64,000 bases of DNA, from the NCBI GenBank assembly GCA_028281865.1, contig JANQJB010000007.1:54251-118250 (forward strand). Reading direction: 5' to 3'. Position 1 is the first letter of the stretch. Each line of letters opens with the position of its first letter. The stretch is from Marinagarivorans sp. (GTDB lineage: Bacteria; Pseudomonadota; Gammaproteobacteria; Pseudomonadales; Cellvibrionaceae). The translations under genes and the position numbers were made by a program. The notes under the pieces are model-generated. The model saw nothing but the letters and a program-made list of their open reading frames with translations. It was not told the DNA's origin and ran no database searches. Shown here in pieces: positions 54,781 to 62,855 of the stretch.

Positions 54781-54857
54781 GAACCTGCGTAGGTTCGACC
54801 CCATGTCGAGAACATGGGGTACCGCCTTAGGCGCCCGAATTCCTGCATGGATGCAGG
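54781..54857. repeat. Cluster of four small perfect hairpins
   Basis: In 77 bp: GAACCT-gcgt-AGGTTC (54781-54796), ACCCCATGT-cgaga-ACATGGGGT (54798-54820), CGCC-tta-GGCG (54823-54833) and CCTGCA-tgga-TGCAGG (54842-54857). This is like REP/BIME-type intergenic palindromes. The overlapping open frame is better explained by these repeats than by a gene. Confidence 0.6.
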
Positions 54858-54980
54858 TCATTAGGGCAATGCAGGAGGCACTTTGGTATATTCTGCATCG
54901 CTCAAATTCAGCACTAAATTCAACTATTACACCGGCCTGGCTCAGCTTTGACTGGAGCGCCAGTAGCGCCTACGCTGATA

Positions 54981-56288
54981 ATGAGTTGGCCAATCCTCCA
55001 TAGCTCGCGGGGCAAATTGCATAAATCAAAAGGGCATTTTTGTCGATATTGCGACGGGAAACTAGAGGGCGGAGTATATAAAAGAGTGAACACGACTAAT
55101 TGGAAAATTGAAGAAAGCGACTTAATAAGCGACTCTCGCTGCCCAGTCTGCGAGAGCCAAAACATGGAGCATATCAGCACAGTTGTCCTCAACAAGAAAA
55201 CGATTCTCAAAACCAGCATTTGTGGCAACTGCGCGCTGGTATGGAGGTCCACCAGGCCGAGTCTCAGTTGGTTTCAGTATGCATGGGGCGAACGGGATGC
55301 ACAGGATGATTCCGATTTAGAGGAACCAACACTTTCCGCCGCTCAAGTGTCAGGCAAAAGGCAGCCTATAAAATATAAAACAATCGCTTCTCTCTTGGAT
55401 CAGATTACCGCCGGAAAAGCGCACCTGGATATCGGTACTGGTACGGGGCTCGGGCTCAAGCACTTCATTGATCGCGGTTTTCGTTCTGTTGGACTCGAAC
55501 CCGATGTTGCCCGGGCAAAACTCGGGCAGGCAAACGGTCGTCCTGTAGAAAATCTGACGCTGGAAGATTTCGTAGAAAAAGGCAGTCATGACAAATACGA
55601 TCTGGTCACTGCGATACACGTACTTGAGCACAAACAAAATCCGATTCTCTTCTTTGAAACCTGCAAACATCTGCTAAGCGAGGAAGGCTTACTCTGTGTC
55701 GAAGTGCCAGATGCTAGAAATTACATCTACTGGAAAGACAACTTATACATGGAGCACTTGTATAACTTCAGCTTTGCCAATCTTGTACACGCCGCCAATA
55801 AAGCTGGGCTCTTCGCAAAATATTATCTCTCGCACAAAACCATGCCGTTCGGACCAAAACATCTGCTCGTCGTCTTTTCCCGCAAAGGCAATTCAGACCA
55901 AATAGACTTAAACGATTCTAAAAATAGGAAGCGTGCGTACATTGACCGCCTCAAGGCGCTGCACGTATCGGGGTTGCCAAAGCGAATTCACATACCGCTT
56001 CAGTATCATTTACAAAATTTCGACGGTATACGCTTCGTCTCAAAAAATCTGAACTTCGGATACCAAGGAAATGGACAGTTTATCCAAAACAAAAGACAAA
56101 GCGGGAAAATGCGCAGTCAAATCCAAAGCTTAATGGGGGCCCACAGACAGGGAGGGTACGCCGGAGTGAAGAATAGAATCCTTGGCAAATTGGTAAATAA
56201 TTTCCCCAACATTGTTCATGACAAAGAGCTCCTTCCCCAGACGCTAAGCAAAATAGATGAGAATCTTATCGAGACGCAGATGTGGTGA
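54981..56288 (+). CDS. SAM-dependent methyltransferase with N-terminal zinc-binding Cys
   Basis: About 435 residues if started at ATG 54981 (start uncertain; GTG 55086 is another option). The Cys pairs CRYCDG, CPVCES and CGNCAL suggest a zinc-binding N-terminus. Then comes the methyltransferase core: HLDIGTGTGLGLKHF (SAM motif I), VGLEPD, YDLVTAIHVLEH and LLCVEVPDA. This order is seen in C-methyltransferases of sugar or polysaccharide pathways. No sugar genes are adjacent, so the substrate is open. Confidence 0.75.
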   Translation: MSWPILHSSRGKLHKSKGHFCRYCDGKLEGGVYKRVNTTNWKIEESDLISDSRCPVCESQNMEHISTVVLNKKTILKTSICGNCALVWRSTRPSLSWFQYAWGERDAQDDSDLEEPTLSAAQVSGKRQPIKYKTIASLLDQITAGKAHLDIGTGTGLGLKHFIDRGFRSVGLEPDVARAKLGQANGRPVENLTLEDFVEKGSHDKYDLVTAIHVLEHKQNPILFFETCKHLLSEEGLLCVEVPDARNYIYWKDNLYMEHLYNFSFANLVHAANKAGLFAKYYLSHKTMPFGPKHLLVVFSRKGNSDQIDLNDSKNRKRAYIDRLKALHVSGLPKRIHIPLQYHLQNFDGIRFVSKNLNFGYQGNGQFIQNKRQSGKMRSQIQSLMGAHRQGGYAGVKNRILGKLVNNFPNIVHDKELLPQTLSKIDENLIETQMW

Positions 56289-56453
56289 ATTGCCCGCGCT
56301 GAGCCAATTATTCGGGACGAGGACAACTAATTACCAAATTTACAGTGGTTAAACGCCTCGCGGGACTTACAGCGCAGATAATATAACTTACGCACCCGCT
56401 AACGTGAGAATATAAAATAAAAAAGCCGGGTATATTGATTCTGAATGATTAAC

Positions 56454-56864
56454 CTAGCACCCCTGCTCGTTGTAGGAAGAACACCTTAGTTCGCGACACA
56501 AGCGATAATTCCGCCAATGGCCAAATGCTATCAGGCTTGCACCTATAAACGTCAAAGCTTTCTCACCAACTTCACCTGTTAAGTCGTGACCAAGTGTTGC
56601 GGCAAAAATCATTAGCAAGAGCCCCACTCCGCCAAAAAGCACAACAACGTAGCTTTTATGTTTTTGGCACCCGAGCCATAGCGCGACAATGCTCAACGGA
56701 ATTACCGCAAACAGTAAAACTTTATGAAACATCTCATCGCCCAAACCCAAAGCGCCGATGCTTGGTAATACGCCAATAAGTATCGGCAGCGCAAGGCAGT
56801 GAAACGCACAGAGTGCCGAAAGTGCTATCGCAGCTTTATCTAAAAAGAATTGATTGATATTCAT
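56454..56864 (-). CDS. MerC-type membrane protein
   Basis: The 136-residue protein has about four membrane helices and the N-terminal AAIALSALCAFHCLALPILI, with the Cys-x-x-His-Cys pattern of MerC. It also has a Cys-rich tail (CRELRCSSYNEQGC). MerC proteins move Hg or other soft metals across the inner membrane; no mer operon is present. Its position next to zinc-type genes suggests metal handling. Confidence 0.8.
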   Translation of the reverse strand: MNINQFFLDKAAIALSALCAFHCLALPILIGVLPSIGALGLGDEMFHKVLLFAVIPLSIVALWLGCQKHKSYVVVLFGGVGLLLMIFAATLGHDLTGEVGEKALTFIGASLIAFGHWRNYRLCRELRCSSYNEQGC

Positions 56865-57205
56865 ATCAACGAATGATTACCTATGTTGCGTTGACTATAC
56901 AATAAGAATAAAGACGATTTATTTCTAGTAAAGAATTGACTAGCGTGTACCCAGCACTTACCACCTGTTTATCAAGTCCTTCAATAATATTCTGTTAATG
57001 GCTATTTGTTCGACACTCTGACATTTTCCGCGAATTAAAAATTGTGAAACCTCATGTGCGCAGTCAAATACAATGGCAGATCGCTAACTATTTGACGGTA
57101 GAGCTTAGCCGGTGAAAACCTTGTAAGTTTCTATCTACTCGTTATTTAAAAAGACCGGGTTTCCCTTCCCGAGCAAAAATTACCTTTTGGGGGAGGCAAA
57201 TGAAA
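56865..57205. other. Gene-free interval of 341 bp
   Basis: It lies between the MerC gene and the AztD-like gene, both leftward. I see no gene, RNA, repeat or clear terminator; promoter for the MerC gene is expected near 56880-56920. Confidence 0.45.
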
Positions 57206-58582
57206 CTAGTGATCGTGGTCGTGATCCTGCTCTTCTGCAACACCTAACCATGTCACGGAAGCCGGTGAATAATCTAACTCAATATCGCCGGTAACCTGCA
57301 TTAATTCTAAATCGATAACCAAGACATGCTGTGCAATAGGGTCGGCTACATAAGCCGTATGCCCACCTTCAGATACGGCAAGGGTAAAGCGCATGCCATC
57401 TGGCATCATCGCCGGATCTTCATCGGTTATATCCAAGCGAGTCCCATACTCCCAATGCATGTGGCCATTTTCCATATGAGGTTCGATAACGGTCAAATAA
57501 CCCTGATCATCCAAAATAACAAACTGCTCTGCGCCAAACGTAAAAGCGCGCGCAACGGGTTTGGCATTGGCCATCGGTTGCCACTCGATTAAAGTCATTT
57601 CGTTTTCAGCAGTATCAATACTGAAAAACTGAATTAAATCACTAGTGCGAGAATTCGCCATACCAATAAACTGTTCACTTGCGTGGTGTCCCCAGACACT
57701 GCCGATACGCAGTGCTGCATCAACATCGCTGGAATTGAGCAACTTTTGCGCCGTGTACTCGTGGTTATCGCCTTCCGTAGCGACCAATAAACCATCACCA
57801 CAACCAAATACGACAGTTGTTTCATTTTGCGCAGCACCGTGTAAGTCCGGGCATTCAACCTCTAAGGTTTGTTCCAGCTCATATTCACCTTCGTGTAAGT
57901 GATAAACGCCTACTTGATCCGGCAAAATAAAATTACCTGAAGAAGTCACCGAATCATCCCGACGAATTGTAGAAAGCAAATGATCGCCACGAGGTTCAGC
58001 AACACCATGCATAGCAACGGCATAGTCGAGCGTATAAGGCGACTCGTTTTTCTCAATCATTTCATCTGTCATCACCTGCACAGAGGCATTAATTCCCGCA
58101 TCACCATTACCGTCGAAAAATACCGCTACTTGACCGTCGTGACCAACCACATGTGTAGGTCGACTACCGGAGAGGCTAACATCGCTCATCTCGGGTGTGG
58201 TTTGAAATAAGTCGAAATGATCGTCATGAGGTTCTTCCCACAAGCCGCCATCGATAAAACCGACCTTATCCGCATTGCGCTCCACCAGCATGGCATAGCG
58301 AAAACCGCCTGAGGAAGGTATTGCACTGGGAGCGGCGTCGAGATTGAGAGTAGCGAGGACATCGTTATCCGCCAAATCGATAACCTGAGCATTGAGGTCC
58401 GAACCATTATAGATAAGCAAGCGGCCCACCGACTCACCGTTTGGTGTGCCACCGCCGTGATTGTGATCGTCATCTTCACCTGGAATTGACGCTTTTTCGA
58501 TGATCGTGGTTTTGGCATCACCACAACCTGTAATAGCCCCCATCAACAGGAAGGCAGCAAAGATAGTAAAAAACATTTTCAT
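57206..58582 (-). CDS. His-rich beta-propeller lipoprotein, AztD-like
   Basis: The 458-residue protein has a lipoprotein signal with lipobox MGAITGCGD. An Asp/His-rich start (EDDDHNHGGG) precedes seven-blade-like beta-propeller repeats (RLLIYNGSDLNAQVIDL, and AYVADPIAQHVLVIDLELM near the end) and a C-terminal HDHDH tail. This matches AztD-type zinc metallochaperones. It lies 56 bp downstream of the TonB receptor gene in the same direction, so the pair is probably one zinc operon. Zinc specificity is inferred. Confidence 0.75.
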   Translation of the reverse strand: MKMFFTIFAAFLLMGAITGCGDAKTTIIEKASIPGEDDDHNHGGGTPNGESVGRLLIYNGSDLNAQVIDLADNDVLATLNLDAAPSAIPSSGGFRYAMLVERNADKVGFIDGGLWEEPHDDHFDLFQTTPEMSDVSLSGSRPTHVVGHDGQVAVFFDGNGDAGINASVQVMTDEMIEKNESPYTLDYAVAMHGVAEPRGDHLLSTIRRDDSVTSSGNFILPDQVGVYHLHEGEYELEQTLEVECPDLHGAAQNETTVVFGCGDGLLVATEGDNHEYTAQKLLNSSDVDAALRIGSVWGHHASEQFIGMANSRTSDLIQFFSIDTAENEMTLIEWQPMANAKPVARAFTFGAEQFVILDDQGYLTVIEPHMENGHMHWEYGTRLDITDEDPAMMPDGMRFTLAVSEGGHTAYVADPIAQHVLVIDLELMQVTGDIELDYSPASVTWLGVAEEQDHDHDH

Positions 58583-58638
58583 GGGAATGTTCCTCCGAAT
58601 ATCCTGTAGGTGTATTTAAATTAATGCGTTGGAACGTT

Positions 58639-61059
58639 TTAAAAAGACCCGCGTATTCCAAGACTAAAATTTCGACCTGGACGTGGGGCAACATCTTTTA
58701 AAAATGAGGTGTGAACGCGTGCTTCTTCATCGGTTAAATTTTCTATTTTAAGAAATACCGTAATATCTTGGTCTCTCAGTGGCAGCGCATAGTTAACATG
58801 CACATCGATAAGGTCGTAACCTTCAGTAGCTGTCTCCAAAGCGGCAACCTTGTTTTGATCGTCGTAATGAATCCAGCTCAGATTAAAATCAAAACGATCA
58901 TATTGATAATCTACCTCTGCGCCAAAACGCATCGGCGGAGTTCTCGGTAAATACGCACCGCTTTTTAACTCTGAATGCACAAAGTCAGTAAATAGCGTAG
59001 TTTGCCAATTCTCATTTATACGCCAAATACCTTGAGCTTCTAAACCATAGAATTCAGCGTCGGCACTGGTAAACAAAAAGACCGGCAGCTCATCTTCATG
59101 CTCATCTTCCTCGTCGTCTCCATGGGCTTCTCCGTCACCGTGCGCATGGTCGTCGTCTCCATGATCGTGCCCGGATTCTGCAAATAACCCAGTGGGGAAT
59201 TGGTAGTAGTAGTTATCAACTTGGTTAAAAAAAGCGTTTAAAACGATCCCAACATCACCTTCAAATTTCCTGAAAGAAAGATCGATATTGCTAGAGGTCT
59301 CTAATTCAAGGTCCGAAGCAGAAAGTTCGAAGTGGGGTTCGCCCTCATCTTCGTGCAGCTCAAACAGAGCACCAACTTCATAGGAGCCCGTTCCAATATG
59401 GGGGCCAAATGAAAGCAACTCAGCAGCCGATGGTGCTCTTTCAGCGTGAGAAACAGAAATACCGGCGTTATAGCCATCGGCAAATTCCCAGACAGCTCCG
59501 ACAGAAAGACTCATCGGGGTGAAATCATGATCGACTGCAAATACACGCGTATCTCCCGCCCCTTCGCCTTCGTGGTCATGATCATGCTCACCTTCCTCAT
59601 CTTCATGGCCGTGCAATTCGATATCGGGAAGCAATACGTTGGGAGCATCGATAGTGACACTTTCTATACGCGCACCAAATTGAACAAGCACATCGCCAAA
59701 ATGCTTTTCTTCAACTAGCGCTAGAGCCAAGGTTTCGGTGCTCGATACAGGTGTAAAAGCCTCTTCACCAGCAGCAGACTCGTCACTACTTTTAATATGC
59801 AAATTAATGCCGCCTTTCCAGTGGTCGAATTCCTTATGCAAAAGGTCGACTCTAATTTCAGCGGTCTCATTCTCAAATACGGTGCCGACTTCGCCGTCTT
59901 CAATCTCGGCATGTTCATAATCGGTATAGGCCGCGCGAGTATTAATGGCTCTCAACCACCCATAGTCGACATGCAACTCGCTCAATAGCTGGAAGCGATT
60001 TTGCTCAAGCTCTGCAAAAACAGATTCCTCGTCATCTCCGTGTTCGTGACCACCATGACTATGGCCCGGAATACCATATTCGCGGTCAAGTCGACCGGCT
60101 GATAAACCAACGTAGCCATTGTCGAGTAAATAGCTTCCACCCAAGGTAAAGCCGCTGGATTCTTCAGCGCTATTTTCAACTTTGAAATCACTCGAATGCT
60201 CTTCGTCGTCGTGCTCTTCTTCGTCAGCGTCGGGTTCTACCGGCACCTCATAATCATCCGAGTCGCGCCAAAACGCATCGGCATAGACGGCAAAAGTATC
60301 TGAGCCTGTTTTTCCACTAAAGCTGGCCAAGTTTTGGTCATTGACCGTCTCACGACTTAATAGCCAATGCGCTTCGGTCTCAGAGTCTCTCGGCACACGA
60401 TTATCAACAACGTTAACAACTCCACCAATCGCACCACTGCCGTAAAACAACGTAGCTGGGCCGCGTAATATCTCGATTTGCTCTGCTGTCGAAGCCTCTG
60501 TTGCTACGACATGATCTGGCCCTACGCGAGACGCATCTGAAACATCCAGCCCATTCTGTGTAATCCTTACACGAGGACCGCTTAAGCCCCTGATCACAGG
60601 TGTACTAGCGACATTTGCATGGAAACTCGTGTGTATACCCACTTGCTTTTCCAAGGTGTCGCCAAGCGTCGCAGCTTGCTGGTCGCGCAAAGCTTCGCCG
60701 GAAACCACCGCGACAGGTAAGGCTGATTCAATAATCGAAGCATGTATCGGCACACCGATCACATCAACGATTTCCAAAATACTGCGTGAAAGAGCGATAA
60801 CGATCGTGTCTCTTTCATTTGTATGAAGATGCACTATTTTATGATTGAATCCATCCGCTGCGATGTGCAGCTCCCCCACCTCGTCTTGTGGGATATTAAA
60901 ACTACCGTTTTGATCAGTTGTATATTCGGCGTTGCGCCCTACGATTTCGACTTGTGCGCCTGCAATACCATCACCATTTTCGTCAACGACTTTGCCTTCC
61001 AACGCATATGCGTTTGAGGAAAGCGCCAAAACAAGAGCGGCTAGTTTCTTGTAACCCAT
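58639..61059 (-). CDS. TonB-dependent receptor, ZnuD-like, His/Asp-rich loops
   Basis: The 806-residue outer-membrane receptor starts with a signal peptide ending near SSNAYA. A carboxypeptidase-regulatory-like domain (LEGKVVDENGDGIAGAQVEI) follows, then a plug (PVIRGLSGPRVRITQNGL, EQIEILRGPATLFYGSGAIG) and a 22-strand-type barrel ending RNFSLGIRGSF. Four loops are packed with His, Asp and Glu, such as GHSHGGHEHGDDEE and GEHDHDHEGEG. Loops of this kind and the AztD-like partner point to zinc uptake. A palindromic operator lies just upstream. Confidence 0.88.
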   Translation of the reverse strand: MGYKKLAALVLALSSNAYALEGKVVDENGDGIAGAQVEIVGRNAEYTTDQNGSFNIPQDEVGELHIAADGFNHKIVHLHTNERDTIVIALSRSILEIVDVIGVPIHASIIESALPVAVVSGEALRDQQAATLGDTLEKQVGIHTSFHANVASTPVIRGLSGPRVRITQNGLDVSDASRVGPDHVVATEASTAEQIEILRGPATLFYGSGAIGGVVNVVDNRVPRDSETEAHWLLSRETVNDQNLASFSGKTGSDTFAVYADAFWRDSDDYEVPVEPDADEEEHDDEEHSSDFKVENSAEESSGFTLGGSYLLDNGYVGLSAGRLDREYGIPGHSHGGHEHGDDEESVFAELEQNRFQLLSELHVDYGWLRAINTRAAYTDYEHAEIEDGEVGTVFENETAEIRVDLLHKEFDHWKGGINLHIKSSDESAAGEEAFTPVSSTETLALALVEEKHFGDVLVQFGARIESVTIDAPNVLLPDIELHGHEDEEGEHDHDHEGEGAGDTRVFAVDHDFTPMSLSVGAVWEFADGYNAGISVSHAERAPSAAELLSFGPHIGTGSYEVGALFELHEDEGEPHFELSASDLELETSSNIDLSFRKFEGDVGIVLNAFFNQVDNYYYQFPTGLFAESGHDHGDDDHAHGDGEAHGDDEEDEHEDELPVFLFTSADAEFYGLEAQGIWRINENWQTTLFTDFVHSELKSGAYLPRTPPMRFGAEVDYQYDRFDFNLSWIHYDDQNKVAALETATEGYDLIDVHVNYALPLRDQDITVFLKIENLTDEEARVHTSFLKDVAPRPGRNFSLGIRGSF

Positions 61060-61084
61060 GATTCACCCCAAAAGTCAAAAAGAT

Positions 61085-61101
61085 ATGATACAGCGTATCA
61101 T
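61085..61101. promoter_or_regulatory. Palindromic operator upstream of the zinc-type receptor
   Basis: ATGATAC-agc-GTATCAT, perfect 7-bp arms, 26 bp ahead of the receptor start. Position and AT-rich symmetric form suggest a Zur-like site, but it does not match the Zur sequences I know closely. Confidence 0.5.
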
Positions 61102-61260
61102 TTGCGGCGATCATACAAGGTATCGCTTTAATTGGAAAGTGACGACAAAAGTAAGATAGATAACTTTTGATTCACGACATAATTCAATGTCGACTCAGTT
61201 CTAATTCCGATTATTTTGATAAAATACTGCCTCCGATACATTTGACCATGAGCACCCCAC

Positions 61261-61728
61261 GTGAACCATAAACCTCAGCCACTCCCTGCCAACAAAAAAA
61301 TTGCGCTTGTAGCGCACGACAATAAAAAAGATGAGCTAGCACTTTGGGCAAAAAAACATGCAGAAGAACTTAAACAGCATGAACTTTTTGCCACCGGCAC
61401 AACAGGCTATAAAATCGAGCACGCGTTGAAGCATCCCGTCACCAAATTTATTAGTGGCCCAATGGGTGGCGACCAGCAAATCGGAGCAAAAATTTCGGAG
61501 GGCTTGATCGACATACTGATCTTTTTCTGGGACCCGTTTGAACCGCTGCCCCACGACCCCGACGTTAAAGCGCTTTTGCGTATCGCTGCAGTATGGAACA
61601 TTCCCGTGGCATGTAACCCCGCATCAGCCGATTTTATTCTTAATTCCTCGTTTATTAATCGAGCTTATGATCGCGAAGTTCCAGATTACGAAGCCTATAT
61701 CGCCAGCCGAATTTCCACGTTTAATTAA
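61261..61728 (+). CDS. mgsA: Methylglyoxal synthase
   Basis: The 155-residue enzyme begins with GTG 61261. Signature parts: [39 protein letters not shown] (phosphate site with catalytic Asp) and [20 protein letters not shown]. It converts dihydroxyacetone phosphate to methylglyoxal. It is a lone gene, with a terminator 46 bp after the stop codon. Confidence 0.96.
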   Translation: MNHKPQPLPANKKIALVAHDNKKDELALWAKKHAEELKQHELFATGTTGYKIEHALKHPVTKFISGPMGGDQQIGAKISEGLIDILIFFWDPFEPLPHDPDVKALLRIAAVWNIPVACNPASADFILNSSFINRAYDREVPDYEAYIASRISTFN

Positions 61729-61748
61729 TTAAAGTTCTCCTACTTTTA

Positions 61749-62690
61749 ATGCTTGATCTTGCAATACTTATTTCCCCTTTAGCCAAAGGGGCTTTTTTTG
61801 ATAACTATATCTCAGTTTGTCACGCAGAAATTGAAGGGCTGCAGACTGTGCAGCTAATCGACGATCGCACAATTGGCAATATGGTTTTTTTAAACGTCAA
61901 AGCAGATCGCGCTTCGTTGATAAAAATAGCGCGACTTTCTTTTGTTCACGGTATTTTTGAAAAATCTGAAAGCAGCTTAAAACCGCTGGATATTCTCACC
62001 GACTTCAAACTGCACGAAGACTTTGTTTTTGGCTCTAAATTTAAAGGGAAAACGAATGAGCTATTGACGCAGTTATTGATTAACGTAGGTTTAAAACAGC
62101 TGCCAGATAAAGAGCCAAGCCAACTAAAATTGCTTGACCCAATGTGCGGCCGAGCAACGACTTTACTCTGGGCCATGCGCTACGGCATTAACGCAAAAGG
62201 AATTGAACAAGATGCAAAAGCCATAGAAGATATTCGCAGAAATACAAAAAAATGGTGCAAAATCCACCGTCAAAAACATCAATTAAATGAAGGGTTTATC
62301 GAAAAAAGTAACAAAAAGAATATCGGAAAATTTCTACAATTCTCCGCCAACGATGTATCGATGAAAGTCATTATCGGTGATACAGTTGATACAGAAAAAC
62401 TGTTAAACAAAGAAAAATTTCACTTAATAATCTCTGATTTACCTTACGGCATTCAACATTCAACGACTGATACGCGCAATATAATGGAGACATTGGAAAG
62501 TTGTGCTAACGCATGGGTTAATTCGCTGAAACCAGAAGGCGTTATCGCGCTGTCCTTTAACAGCAACAACCCAAAGAGAGGAAAAGTCATCGACATATTT
62601 AGACAATTAGGGCTGAACCCAATTGAATTTTCGATTCCTCATCGTATGAGCGAGTCCATTGTTCGCGATGTTGTTATTTTTAGTTCTTAA
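61749..62690 (+). CDS. TRM11-like RNA/DNA methylase
   Basis: The 313-residue protein has a THUMP-like N-terminal part and a Rossmann methyltransferase: LLDPMCGRATTLLWAMRYG (SAM motif I), GIEQDAKAIEDIRRN and the catalytic IISDLPYGIQ (D/N-PPY type). This resembles tRNA guanine-N2 methylases, but the substrate cannot be assigned. No ribosome site is seen before the ATG, and an intrinsic terminator lies inside codons 9-17. Confidence 0.75.
   Translation: MLDLAILISPLAKGAFFDNYISVCHAEIEGLQTVQLIDDRTIGNMVFLNVKADRASLIKIARLSFVHGIFEKSESSLKPLDILTDFKLHEDFVFGSKFKGKTNELLTQLLINVGLKQLPDKEPSQLKLLDPMCGRATTLLWAMRYGINAKGIEQDAKAIEDIRRNTKKWCKIHRQKHQLNEGFIEKSNKKNIGKFLQFSANDVSMKVIIGDTVDTEKLLNKEKFHLIISDLPYGIQHSTTDTRNIMETLESCANAWVNSLKPEGVIALSFNSNNPKRGKVIDIFRQLGLNPIEFSIPHRMSESIVRDVVIFSS
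61774..61799 (+). terminator. Intrinsic terminator of mgsA inside the next coding region
   Basis: CCCCTTT (61774-61780), loop AGCC, AAAGGGG (61785-61791), then CTTTTTTT. It is placed 46 bp after the mgsA stop and is read as codons 9-17 of the methylase gene. Confidence 0.8.
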
Positions 62691-62855
62691 AAAGTAGGCT
62701 TTTACAAAATCAGGTACAAAGTTCGCAATTTTTCTCAACAGTATAAATAGGTTTATTGATAAAAATCGAAAGGCCCAGCAATCACGCGGACCTTCCATAT
62801 TTAAACGATCGAACTAACTAAATAACTCGATTCAGCACAGCCGGAAAAAGAGCGC

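Noticed and set aside
54761..55003. Open frame of 80 codons after the tRNA terminator
   Set aside because: It begins in the terminator tail and runs through the hairpin cluster; its composition is explained by the palindromes and it has no ribosome site.
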